A stretch of 64,000 nt of DNA. It comes from Inia geoffrensis (taxonomy: Eukaryota; Chordata; Mammalia; Artiodactyla; Iniidae). The stretch covers positions 41,996,600 to 42,060,599 of the forward strand of contig CM070902.1 in the NCBI GenBank assembly GCA_036417435.1, read 5' to 3'. Below the pieces are notes generated by a model that saw only the letters and a list, made by a program, of their open reading frames with translations, was not told the origin of the DNA and searched no databases. Made by a program: the position numbers and the translations under genes. Shown piece after piece: positions 22,146 through 32,744 of this stretch (position 1 is its first letter; each line of letters opens with the position of its first letter).

Positions 22146-22615
22146 ACTTTTTAAAATTAATTTTTATTGGAGTATAGTTGCTTTACAGTGTTGTGTTAGT
22201 TTCTGCTGTACAGCAAAGTGACTCAGTTATATGTATACATATGTCCCCTTTTTCTGATTTCCTTCCCATTTAGGTCACCACAGAGCCTTGAGTAGAGTTC
22301 CCTGTGCTACACAGTAGGTTCTCATTATTTATCGATTTTATACATAGTAGTGTATATATGTTAATTCCAATCTCCCAATTCATCCCACCCCCGCTCCCCC
22401 ACTTGGTATCCGTAAGTTTGTTCTCTACATCTGTGTCTCTATTTCTGTTTTGCAAATAAGTTCATCTGTACCATTTTTCTAGATTCCACATGTAGGTGAT
22501 ATTATACGATATTTGTTTTTCTCTTTCTGATTTACTTCACTCTGTATGACAGTCTTTAAGTCCATCCACGTCTCTGCAAATGTCACTATTTCATTCCTTT
22601 TTATGGCTGAGTAAT
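22146..22615 (-). mobile_element. L1 3' end, 5'-truncated (likely transduction source)
   Basis: Reverse complement of the cetartiodactyl L1 3' terminus ('tttattggagtatagttgc', 'ctgtacagcaaagtgactc', 'ggtatccgtaagtttgttc') ending in ORF2 at 'atggctgagtaat'. Its 5' truncation point coincides with the target-site duplication of the whole 1.8-kb insertion, so it is the leading part of that insertion. Confidence 0.85.
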
Positions 22616-22809
22616 AGGATTTTTAAATTAAGGTATGTGCATTATGTTTTTAGATAGAATGCTATTGCACACTTAATAGACTATGGTACATTGTAATATA
22701 ATTTTTATATGCACTTGTAAGTTGAAAAATTTGTGTGACTCTATTGTGGTATTCACTTTAGTGCAGCGGTCTGGAACCAAACTTGCAATATATCCAAGGT
22801 TTTCCTGTA
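22616..22809 (-). mobile_element. Tigger1 DNA transposon, part 2
   Basis: Continues the element interrupted at 20813: 'aaattaaggtatgtgcatta', 'tgctattgcacacttaatag', 'gcggtctggaaccaaact', ending near 'tttcctgta'. Together with part 1 it gives a short element of roughly 300 bp bounded by Tigger1 terminal repeats. Confidence 0.87.
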
Positions 22810-23215
22810 CAAGTGTGTTTTTGTGTGGAGTAGATAAACAAGAACATATCAGATAGCATTAAACCCAATGCAAAGAATTACTACCAGGCAAAGAGTGATG
22901 GAGAAGAATACTTTACATAAGGTACCTTCCTATGGTGGGAAAAAGGCCAGTGTTGGTGGAGTAGCATGGAGGAAGGGGTGGGCAGTGTAGAGACGGAGGT
23001 GAGGTACAAAAATCTCATAGGTTTTATAGACCATGAGGAGGAATGGAGACTGTATTTCAGAAAGAAAATGGAATTATTTTTAGATTTATAATCACCTTTA
23101 GGACCACCAATCCCCAGAAAGAATAGAAACTGATAGACTCTTCTCCTAAGTCCCTAAGAAATATGACTCAGTGCAGTGAAGAACAGATGGGCTATACTCA
23201 CTGAGAGAGTTCATT
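22810..23215. other. Unassigned sequence
   Basis: No repeat or gene is clearly recognised. It may continue the ancient repeat seen left of the Tigger1. Confidence 0.35.
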
Positions 23216-23442
23216 GTGTGTGTTCCTTGACTGGGGCATAGAGTACCCAGACACTGGATTAAACATTATTCTGGGTGTGTCTGTGAAGTGTTTCTAGATA
23301 AGATTGACATTTGAATCAGTAGATTAAGTAAGCAGATGGCCCTCCCCAATGTGAGTGGACCTCATCCAATCCATTGAAGGCCTGAATAGGACAAAAAATG
23401 AAGTAAGGGAGAATTCACCCTCTGCCTGACTGTTTATATATC
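23216..23442 (+). mobile_element. MLT2-like (ERVL) LTR, truncated
   Basis: Landmarks 'acattattctgggtgtgtc', 'tttgaatcagtagatta', 'aatgtgagtggacctcatc', 'caatccattgaaggcctga' match the first half of an MLT2-type LTR. The second half is replaced by a GATA microsatellite and the element does not resume afterwards. Confidence 0.7.
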
Positions 23443-23459
23443 TAGATAGATAGATAGAT

Positions 23460-23508
<49 letters not shown>

Positions 23509-23509
23509 G
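23443..23509. repeat. (TAGA)n microsatellite
   Basis: About sixteen tetranucleotide units with one early 'gatgata' interruption, directly following the truncated MLT2-like LTR. The run yields an artefactual Tyr-Leu-Ser-Ile reading frame on the minus strand. Confidence 0.97.
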
Positions 23510-25134
23510 AAGTAAACTGTGTGAACATTTCATACTTTAAAAACTTTCATCATTCCTAGTTTTGTCAGATGGCAGTGGAAGAATTAGAGGGTTTGCCCCT
23601 TGCATTTTCCCTTTTGATTAGGAGAGAACAAAACTTCCTATGCTTTAAGAATTGTTTCCCAAATGAAATATTCTCTTCTCTATTGCTTTTGACATTTGTT
23701 GCTATCAGATCTCCCTTTTTTATGTGTATAAACTGCTTATTTGCTTTGACCTGGTTCTGAGTCAAGAAATTGATTCAGAAGGGCCTCTGCCTTTGGAAAT
23801 GATACTGAATGAAATCATTATGCTAACATATGCTGAAATTTAAAACTTCAAATACAAGGGGAGAAAATGATCTTGCAGCTACTTCCCTTATTTAGAGGAT
23901 AAGAGACATGAGACTGTATTTTAATAAAATGTGATGTGTTTGCAGCTGGGGCTGGAGCAAAATCAAGATACATTAGGAGAAATTGACATTAAGAGTACAA
24001 TATAACAGATGGATGGAAAAATGAATTTTTATCAAGATGATCCATTAGTGTCCTGCAACCAGGCAGAGGAGAACAATGATCTAGAACAAATCAAGAAGAA
24101 TAATGTTTGACTTGTATTTGCTTGTTCTGAAGGGTGACCTGTATTTATAATCTTTCATTCGAAATACATTTGTTCCGGTGTATTGAATACATTTTCAACT
24201 ATTGATGTTTTTCTTTTTTGTGGGGTTGGGAAGGTGGGTGATGGAGATGGTTTGGTGCAAAGAATTTGCTTCATCAAGTTAGATTAAATGAAAAGAGAGA
24301 AAACAAGCACAATAGAGTGAAACCCTGACTAAATTGTGGAGTTCTTTGCAAAGGGGGAGCATTAATCACCATCATGGAGGAAGCTGAGTAGCTCCATCAA
24401 CAACTATCAACCTCAAATAAGCTTGGGTAACTTTGGCATCAATATATAAAAGCAGGTCTAGTGCAGACCTTGTTTTTAACCTCACGTTTTCTCTATTCCT
24501 GACTATCAATCTTCCTGTCTACTCTTTAATTGACCTCTGGAATTAATAAGTAATTATATTTTTAATGGGAAGAAAGAAGAAAGGAAAAAGAAAATGTGAA
24601 CAGAATGTCCTTAATATTTCTTTACAAATTAGGCTGAAAATGTAAGCCAGTGAGGGCACTATGCCAACTCATTCTGGAAAACTTGGAGTTTTATTGCAGA
24701 TGAATTGCTAGGTTGCTTGTCTCACTGCCAAAGAATGAGTACCTTGAGGTAATTCATTTGCCATGTCTGTTGCTTGTACCTATCACTTTCTTGCCTCTGG
24801 CTTATGTTAATAATATTAGCCTGGGAAATGGAGGTGGAGGAGGAGAGAAAGTTCCCTCGATGTCACTTAGACACATCTAGAATCAGCACAATTGTAAGCC
24901 ACATCCATATGCTTAGATTAAAAAACCAGCCTATCAATCTTGATCAAATTCCCTGAAGAACTCTGGGAACAAAACACAGTCATGTAGCTAAAAGAAGGAA
25001 GGGGATAAAAAATGGCTAAGGGCATTTGAATAAAATTATAAACCGGGAAAGAAACCTTTATTGGTGATGTAATTCAATCTAGCCTAGTATGGAATTAAGA
25101 CAGGTGAAAAGAGTCGAACTCAACTGGACCACTA
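23510..25134. other. Unassigned sequence
   Basis: About 1.6 kb with no confident repeat or coding region. Two ORFs of about 65 codons overlap on opposite strands at 23565-23765, a frequent chance pattern. Confidence 0.45.
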
Positions 25135-25320
25135 CACAGTGCCAGGTAATGTGTTCAACTTTACTTCTAACTTACTCCATATGTCAGAATTTCAAGGGAG
25201 GGTTATTACTATGTCCTCACCTCTCAATTTTTCTAGATAAGGAGAGTGAGTCTCAAGTGTCAGGGATTTCCCAAGTTTTCTCAGCTAGTCAGGGGTACAG
25301 TCCAGATCAGAATCCATGAA
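25135..25320 (-). repeat. MIR SINE
   Basis: Minus-strand MIR layout: 'cagtgccaggtaatgtg', 'gggttattactatgtcc', 'gataaggagagtgagtc', 'ctagtcaggggtacag'. It is diverged. Confidence 0.55.
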
Positions 25321-25559
25321 TGTTGGATTCCAGTGCCCATGCATGGATATCTCCTATGTTCAGAACAATACTACCTTTCCCAAACAGCTGTGGTCATGAG
25401 AGCAACATGAAATAATCTTCCTAAAAATATATCCCTCCCACAAAGCTCTAAAATGCAAGATACAATTACACTATGAATTCTTCATATTGCAAAAAGACCA
25501 TGAATTCTGTGGTTAGAATAACTGAATTTTTTTCAACAACTCACAACCAGTATGCAACC

Positions 25560-25645
25560 ATGTAAGTTGTAAGTCACATATTCTTGGAGCCTCAGTTTTC
25601 TTATCTCTAAAATGGAAACAATATTTTTACATGCGTGATCTGACA
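25560..25645 (+). repeat. MIR SINE core
   Basis: 'gcctcagttttcttatctc' followed by 'taaaatggaaacaata' is the plus-strand MIR core. Confidence 0.6.
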
Positions 25646-26589
25646 GTGTTAGCAAAGCACATCTGCTGGCACAGGTGGTGGGGACTAGGTGGGCGGGGTG
25701 GGAATAGTGAGTGGAGTGGAAGAGCACAGATAAATGTTGGGACATGAGAAGGAGCGAACCAGCTGCACCAGAAAACAGATGTCTCTGTATGACAAGGTGC
25801 ACTGTGTGACAGTAGTTCAAGGGTTCTGTTGAGAGGAGAGAGAACTTGTTTTCCACAACTTGTATTCGAACAGGATCAGTACAGGGTAGAGTGCATATGA
25901 GGTGCCAAATCAACATGGCTTGCTTGAAAATAAGTGCCGACTCTTACCCATCTGAGATAGTTGTGTCATTTTAGATTAGAGTTTAGTTAGTCTGAATGCA
26001 AGGTGGGGGCAACCAAATATATGCTATCTTCTCTGGCATAAAGATGCCTGAGTTTATTATTGGTATCAGGGAGGAGGTGGCGAAGGAACACCACGGTCAG
26101 AAACTGGGAGGAAGCAGAGGAGATAAGGGTGGTCTCTTGCATGCACTTGGCTCCTGTACAGTAAGTCCTTTCAAAAGTGCTGCTCAGATTCTGTTTAGAT
26201 GCAGGCAGTTGGGACTACAAATCTGTGGTATCTCCTGAGCAGCCTTCAACCCAGCATTGCTCATCATAATGAAAATATTTCTGGTGAAAAAATAGTCCTT
26301 ATTGTTATGCAGAGATGTTAGTAATTGAATTCTGAGACCTCTAAGGAAGGCTTATAATCCTCTTATTCAAGAAAGCAGGATTCTTAATGTTTGTAACTAA
26401 ACCTGACTCATAGCACAGTGGAACCTATTAGATTCAGATGTGTGAACAGGTTGCTTGAACGTTTTGGAAGCAAAACCTTTAGGAGAACTTTGGTCACAAG
26501 GCTACCTGGACCCAGATGGAAGTTTTCTCCTCTGTCTCCCTGGGCATGTAAGCTGTATGGAGAAACAGTTTGGATATGCCAGGTTCTAA
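25646..26589. other. Unassigned sequence
   Basis: No repeat or exon is recognised. The 127-codon minus-strand ORF at 25533-25916 overlaps the MIR core and shows no domain, so I read it as chance. Confidence 0.4.
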
Positions 26590-26675
26590 GCCACTTGAAG
26601 CTAGCGCCATACCTCTTTCATCTTTGTGTACCCCACAGAACCTAGGAGGCGCTCAACAAGTGATTGTTACATAAA
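26590..26675 (+). repeat. L2 LINE 3' end
   Basis: 'cctctttcatctttgtgtac', 'cccacagaacctaggagg', 'cgctcaacaagtgattgtt' match the L2 3' terminus. Confidence 0.6.
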
Positions 26676-27792
26676 GATGCTGCTACAGACTTGCCAGTAT
26701 TTATGTTTTAGATGAAGAGAAATGAAATGTTTCCAAACAGGAGCTTGGGGTTGAAAAACAAAAAAAAAATCATTAAAGGGTTTATAGTAGCCCTGTATGC
26801 TAAATTTTTTTCCTCTGTGAATTAAACTTTCTCCAGATGCTGTTATTGAAGAGTTTTAAAATAAGTTTTCTTATCACATGGGATTTCAGACCCTTTGTTC
26901 CTCTCTGCATTCCCAGCTCTGTTTGATACAAATGTTATGCTTCTGAGGAGAGGGAGGACTCGCAGCCTCAGAGCCAATGGAGTACACGCTGCAATTTAAA
27001 GCAAACATTTCCACTTCAGTCACAGCCTGTGGGTGTTTTAAAAAGGCAAAAAAATATATATATATAAAAATATAAATGTCAAACTCTTTGGGATTTTGAT
27101 CTATACATTTCATATAGACCGTGTTCCTGGCAGAGCTTGGATCTTGAGGAGTTGATAAGGATGCTTTGCTCCTAAATTATGAAACAGAGAGAGAATATCC
27201 TGCTGGGTGGTGAGCAAGAGAAGCCAGGCTCTGGTAAGCACTGAGGCTGGGAAGCCAAGGTGGAGGCAGGAGAAGAATGTGGATGGTCTTGAGCATGTGG
27301 GTCATGGCCAGGACCCAAAGAGCAGACAGAGCAAGAAGGCAATTCCTGCCCTGTTTCCAACATTAATTTAGCCTCTGACTGTAGTAGAGAGATTTTATAG
27401 TTAAGTTTCTTCCTTTTTCCCCAGCCTACCTTTATCCTCCAATGCTTCCTTTAGAGAGGCAGAGTTGCTCACCAGATTGTATAGAACTTGAGATGTATCC
27501 AACTACCCTTTATTAATGGGCAGGATGTTATGTTTTAAAAGATACCTGACCTTGTTTTGCTTCCCATTTCTACTTCCTGGGCATATTTGCATTGGGCAAG
27601 ATATTAGCTTCTAGCCTCCAGGTCAGGCATGACTTGTCCTGTGGGCAGAAGCAAGCATCCAGATTTCCCACTTCCAGCTCCTGGTTACTTGGCTGTGGCT
27701 TATAGAAGGGGAATTAGAGTTCGATCCAAACACTGAGATTCAGGGATGAAGCTTCCGAAAGACCCACCTTGATGCCTAAGCTTAGGCCTCAT
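26676..27792. other. Unassigned sequence, moderately GC-rich in parts
   Basis: No repeat is recognised. 26890-27040 and 27180-27360 are less AT-rich than their surroundings. A short TA run lies at 27055-27065. No splice-flanked ORF is apparent. Confidence 0.4.
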
Positions 27793-28179
27793 GTTACGGG
27801 CTGAATTGTGTTGTGCCAAATTTCTGTGTTGAGGTCTTGACCCCAAGAACTCAGATGTAACTGTATGTAGCCTTAGGGCTCTTAAAGAGGTCATTAAGGT
27901 AAAATCAGGTCACTAGGGTGGGTCCAAATTTAAGCTGACTAGTGTTCTTATAAGAAGAGGAGATTAGGATACAGGCATGCAGGGAGTAAAGACCGTGTGA
28001 TGACAAAGAAAGAAGGGCCCCATCTGCAAGCCAAGGAGGCCAGGGTCCTCAGAAGAAACCAACACTGCCAACACCTAGATCTTGGACTTCCAGACTCCAG
28101 AACTGTGAGGAAATAGATTTCTGTTGTTTTAAAGCCACCCAGTCTGTGATAATTTGTTATGGCAGCCTTATCAAAGCTT
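27793..28179 (+). mobile_element. MLT1 (MaLR) solo LTR, near full length
   Basis: It starts 'tgttacgggctgaattgtg' and includes 'cttaaagaggtcattaagg', 'cactagggtgggtcc', 'ttcttataagaagaggag', 'tcttggacttccagactcc', 'tttctgttgttttaaagcc', ending near 'gttatggcagccttat'. This is one of the best-preserved MLT1 copies in the window. No internal retroviral region is attached. Confidence 0.9.
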
Positions 28180-29109
28180 GATTTTCAGTTTCCACCTACT
28201 CCAGGAGCCCTGCAGTAAGTTGTAATTATTGAATGCTTGCCCGTTTCTGAGAAAAAGTGCATTTTGTTTGCCACTATGAGCTTGAGCTCATATGTCCTGT
28301 GGAAGGGAAAACTGATGGAATTGAGGCTCTGGAATTTATCTCCAAACCCTGCCTATCAACAATGATGGCAAATTACACAAGATCTTGCAGAAATATCAGG
28401 GCAGTCTTGGAAACAGATACTGGCAAAGGAAGATACCAAACTTTATAAGAAATAGCTTAGCTTCGGGAGAGGGTGCGTTGCCCAAGCAACAGGTAGTAAA
28501 TAGCTCAGGACAAAGGCACATGACTTTCCTCCAGCTGGATGTTGCTGCCCTTGTGACTCAGCTTTTCTTGATCCTGAACTCATGATCTCCCAGAGGCAAT
28601 GTGCCTTGATGGTGAGCTCCTGCAATGGCCTGGCCTATCTCTCACATGACCCTTAGCTGATATATCATGTATTTAAATATCTTTCCCACCCACGATAATA
28701 AGAATTAATCATAGGTTACAATTGTGAATTAATTCATTTTGATATCCTCTAGCACTTAAGTTCTCAAATAGTGTTTGTCATATTAAACTGATGAGCAGAG
28801 GAAAACAATGATGGACAGAGAACATGTGCACATAGATGAAAAGGATCAACTCTACATCCATTAGATCTTTCTTGGATCTTCTTGGAGGCTTCTTTGGAAG
28901 CAGTTAGTGTATGGTATGAAGAACTGCTGACCTTAAGGACCATGGAAACATTCTCCTAAGTACTCTTACCAGTAAGAAAGCTTGTATTTCCTGACAATCC
29001 AAGGTTTAAAACAATGGACCAACCAGAAGTGTTCTGTTTCCACAAAGAGTAATATGTTGACAAAACTTGGGTTAAATCTGTTTCAAGGAACTTGCCAACT
29101 GAGTCATTA
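28180..29109. other. Unassigned sequence containing a perfect X-box
   Basis: No repeat is recognised. 28440-28500 is relatively GC-rich and contains the RFX-type motif described separately. Overlapping short ORFs at 28257-28625 have no domain. Confidence 0.4.
28477..28490. promoter_or_regulatory. Candidate RFX X-box
   Basis: 'gttgcccaagcaac' fits the X-box consensus GTNRCC-N2-RGYAAC at every fixed position and is close to a perfect inverted repeat. RFX factors bind such sites, often near ciliary genes. There is no adjacent promoter evidence, so function is unproven. Confidence 0.35.
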
Positions 29110-29215
29110 TAGACAAGATTTTGACATCTTTCTGAGGTTTGGTTTACTTTTTCATAAAGTGGGAAGATAGTCTTTAATTCACAGAATGGAGGTAAAACTG
29201 AAATGAGAAGAAAAT
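29110..29215 (+). repeat. Possible MIR SINE fragment
   Basis: 'gaggtttggtttactttttc' with 'ataaagtgggaagatag' resembles the plus-strand MIR core, but it is strongly diverged. Confidence 0.3.
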
Positions 29216-29290
29216 ATCTGTTGAGATCCTGAATATACCAATGGACAATGAATGGCCAGACCATATAAAATTTCATTCAGACCCATAACC

Positions 29291-29775
29291 TGCAGCAACC
29301 AGTCCAGTAAAGTAATCCCTTATACAATAAATATCCCAGGAAGCCAGGCTTCTAGAAGTCAGATTTCCAGGAAGTTAGACTGCTGTCTCTAGTAAAAATA
29401 CAGGAAGTCAAACAATAACCCCTGTAACAATTGATCCCAAATGGGCAAGACTTGATTAATAACTGCCAGCTTCCCTAATTTTTACTTCTGTTTCCAACTC
29501 AGGACCAACCAGAAAAAGCCAAATATGCACCCCAACTAATCACATAGAAGGTCCCTCTTCTAGTTATCCCACCTACAGCTTCCCTGTGCCCACAGCCTGC
29601 AATCAGAGCATATTTAAAGACTTTCTTTTTTCTACTATAAAACTTTCCCACTCCTCTGCCTGTTTTTGAATCTCTGACAAAGTGCAAGTGACAGTGACTG
29701 ACTCCCTTGCTATAGCCACCTCTCGATAAATAGCCCTTTTTGTTCGCATTTAGATGGTGCTCATTTATTTCCACA
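29291..29775 (+). mobile_element. Solo LTR, ERV1-like
   Basis: The unit is bounded by 'tgcagcaacc' and 'atttccaca', giving TG...CA ends. A U3-like part precedes a TATA box 'ctataaaac' (29634-29642). A mutated poly(A) signal 'gataaa' at about 29725 and a 'ttcgcatttagatggtgctc' U5-like end follow. The family name is not recognised. No internal genes are attached, so it is a recombined solo LTR. The exact left boundary is uncertain. Confidence 0.6.
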
Positions 29776-30702
29776 AAGTAAACACCCCTATAATAGTGTC
29801 TGGCACCTAGTTGATGTTCAAGTTATGAGAATTTCCTTTTTTTTTAATTTGCCACTCTAATTTTACCTTTCTCACATATAAAGTTGCACAACCTGATCTG
29901 TTTTTCATCTTTTTGACATCTTGTTTTTTGAAAAGATCAGAGATATTTTCTTTCTTTTCTAGTCTTTACTGAGGGGATGCTAGAAGCAGGAGGGTGGATA
30001 AAATATGGACTTGGAGAAATTCTTCTTGGGATCTCTGACACTTACCAGAAAATTGGTTCAAAAAACTATACCTGCCCATGGACCACATAGCTATTGGAAA
30101 ATTATCTACTTTTCCTTCTGGTTAGAAAAATTTAAAAATTATATTCATAAATACTATAGGAAGAGCCAATCTGAACTAAGCTATTCTGGTTAGAATCTAT
30201 TTTGGCTTGTAAGGGAATGGAATAAATTACTATCCAATAACATTTCCCCCTTGCCATGTTTATTGTCCCAAAAGTTATTCAGTCCTATTTCAGCCTAGTC
30301 ACTGGGAAAGAGAGTTGCTTTTACATTAAAAATTTCAAGTATACTTTTTAAAAAGACAGTGATGACATTGCTTTTTTTTAAATATATTTTTATGCATGAT
30401 GTAACATTTTCTTGGAAGTTCAAGATGTGTTAATTTGTGAAGATTTCCTAGAAATTCCACTGGAATGGACAATTAATAGATTGCCTATTTGTTCTCTGAG
30501 TATTGAAAAATTGCAAAATTTCTTATTGTATTATGCTGAATATTGTTTTTCAAAAAAGATTCTTTAAAAATATACTTGACCCCTAATGGTAATAATGAAA
30601 CTCACATACCTAATAAATGGAAAACCCACTTTATATAATTACCTTCAAGCCCCCACTATAAGGTGGGTATGTCCCTGGGGCATAGCTGGAGTAACATCAT
30701 AT
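29776..30702. other. Unassigned AT-rich sequence
   Basis: No repeat or gene is recognised. A 62-codon ORF (30005-30193) has no domain. Confidence 0.4.
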
Positions 30703-30846
30703 ACTACTCTCCTCTCATCTCCCCTCCTCTCCTCTCCCCTGTTCTCCTCCCCTCTCCTCTCCTCTCTTCCTCTTCTCTCCACTCCTCTCTCCTTGCCTTC
30801 TTACCCCTTTCCTCCCATCTCCTACTCTACCCCCATTTCCTCTTTT
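30703..30846. repeat. Polypyrimidine low-complexity tract (CTCCT-rich)
   Basis: Almost pure C/T on the plus strand for about 140 bases, made of shifting 'ctcct' and 'ctccc' units. Two overlapping ORFs of 74-87 codons arise only from this composition. Confidence 0.95.
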
Positions 30847-31984
30847 TGAAAAACTGCAGTGAGGGGAATGTAGGAGTAATAATATAAGCTTCGACCAGAC
30901 AACTGTGCTCCATTTACAAAGATGAGAGAAGAAAGAGACTAGGAAACTATTTGTTTGACTCTAACAAAAAAGGATGTCTGTTGCTAAAGGGCTTCACTTT
31001 GCATTTCATAGAACAAGTCTAATAACAAAACCCCTGTAACATCACACAAATGTGAAAATTGGGAGAAACAGAGTTCCAATAACTCACCATTCAGAGACAA
31101 GTTCCTTGCCTCATAAAAATCAAAGGGAACCCAGACTCAAGTAGGACCCATGTGACTGGAAGTCAGCTGACTAAGAGATTAATGACATACATGCAAATCC
31201 TGCAGCAGAGAATGATGCTGGCTCAGAGGAGTCTGTTGTTTATGGTACAAATAATCCCTTTAGAGCACTGCCCTTCATGGCACAAGAATATATTTTTAGC
31301 CCTTCTGGTCCGAATTCTTATGTTTCAGACCAATTTTTTTGTTTGTTTTTAATGAAGAATTTGAACTTAGGCCATTTCCATGCCACCTTGCTTTGGTGAG
31401 CTATCAAGTTTAATCATCTCAGATATCGGTAATTTTTGCTGTCTAGAAACAAATAATTCTGAGAAGAGGGCTCTCTCTTGGGAGCTGACTGGGCTAAAAC
31501 AAGTGGGAGTTAGTGACAACTAAAATATCTGACCAATGAGGATGACAAAACATGGGTCACTAAATTATGCCTGACAGCAAAGTTTATTTCACATTTAGCA
31601 TTCAGATTTTTCTAGCACTTCCATTTGTACAGGCATAACTGGAATATTAAACTAAAAAAAGTTGTGAGTGAAAATAAATTGGAATCTACCCACAGCCTGA
31701 TAGTTCCAAATCAAAAATAAGCTGTTTAGGAAATCAAAATAATCTGTTAGCATGCTTCTCTCTCCTGGCCTGAAGCTACCTAAGGCCAAGGGCTCTGTCT
31801 TATCATTGTTTTCCCAATGACCAATGAGATGATATGAAATGTCATATTAGGTTCTCGTAAAATAGTTATCCTTTTGGAACCAGCCCATCACCCACTTTAT
31901 TTGGGGCATTATATATATATATATTCTGTAGCTCATGCATATATTTAATTAGAAGTGTGGCTTATATGAATGCTGAGTTTTGAC
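30847..31984. other. Unassigned sequence
   Basis: No repeat or exon is recognised beyond a short TA run at 31912-31924. Confidence 0.4.
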
Positions 31985-32170
31985 TCCTTAAAGTTTTTAA
32001 GTGTACAGTACAGTACAAGGTTATCAACTATAGGTCAATGTTGTGCAGATCTCTGGAGCTTACTCATCTTGCTGAACTGAAACTTTATTATTGTTGCCTA
32101 GTAGTTCCCCTTTTTCCCCCTCTCCCAAGCCCCTGGTAACCATTCTACTCTTTGATTTTATGAAGATGGC
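31985..32170 (-). mobile_element. Old L1 3' end fragment
   Basis: 'tttttaagtgtacagtaca', 'tcttgctgaactgaaact', 'ccctggtaaccattctact' match the reverse complement of an older L1 (L1MB/L1MC-like) 3' UTR. Related to the 2785-2990 segment. Confidence 0.65.
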
Positions 32171-32403
32171 CCTCTCTGTCTGAGAGGAAACTTATAATAG
32201 GGAGGTTAGTGGGATGAATTGCAGACTATTTTGCTGCAGTTGGTTGTGGGACCAGAGCTGGTGTTTGTCCTATCTTTCTTCCACTATCCATTCTAAATCT
32301 CTCACCTTTAGTAATCACGTCTACTGGGTTTGGTGGATTACCTGTGTACAACCTAAACCTTCATTCTTCATGGGTCTCAGATCCTGATAACCATTCCCTT
32401 CTT

Positions 32404-32617
32404 TTTTTTTTTTTTTTTTTTTTTTGCGGTACACGGGCCTCTCACTGTTGTGGCCTCTCCTGTTGCGAAGCACAGGCTCCGGACACGCAGGCTCAGTGGC
32501 CATGGCTCATGGGCCCAGCCGCTTTGCGGCATGTGGGATCTTCCCAGACCGGGGCACGAACCCGTGTCCCCTGCATTGGTGGGCGGACTCTCAACCACTG
32601 TGCCACCAGGGAAGCCC
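32404..32617 (-). mobile_element. CHR-2-like SINE, full length
   Basis: A T run (the minus-strand poly(A) tail) is followed by the reverse complement of the cetacean CHR SINE: 'cctctcactgttgtggcc', 'ggctcagtggccatggctc', B-box-containing 'ggcacgaacccgtgtcccc', and end 'caccagggaagcc'. A perfect 15-bp target-site duplication 'aaccattcccttctt' flanks it (32389-32403 and 32618-32632). Several ORFs of 60-159 codons cross it and are not genes. Confidence 0.95.
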
Positions 32618-32744
32618 AACCATTCCCTTCTTGAGCCAAGATTGTTCCACTCATCCAATCACAGTCACATTTGGCAAGAGAGTGCCAAGAGTGCCCGCAT
32701 GGATTACCCAAGATTGACACATATTCCTCTCTGCATCTATCCTG

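Larger units (their letters stand above)
20814..22615 (-). mobile_element. 1.8-kb L1-mediated insertion into Tigger1, with probable 3' transduction
   Basis: The insertion is flanked by the 9-bp duplication 'aggattttt' (20805-20813 and 22616-22624), and the Tigger1 sequence is continuous across it. Read on the minus strand it starts with a 5'-truncated L1 (22615 to 22146), continues into non-L1 and older material (another L1, a MIR remnant, unassigned DNA), and ends at an A-rich tail (20809-20819) with an AGTAAA signal variant about 20 bases upstream. The pre-insertion site on the minus strand reads TTT/AAAAA, a standard L1 endonuclease target. This is the layout of L1 read-through and 3' transduction. 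It was not verified against a source locus. Confidence 0.6.

Noticed and set aside
25533..25916. 127-codon minus-strand ORF
   Set aside because: Overlaps a MIR core, has no domain or splice context, and its length is compatible with chance.
30586..30887. Two overlapping Ser/Pro/Leu-rich ORFs
   Set aside because: They derive from the polypyrimidine tract and have no start context or homology.
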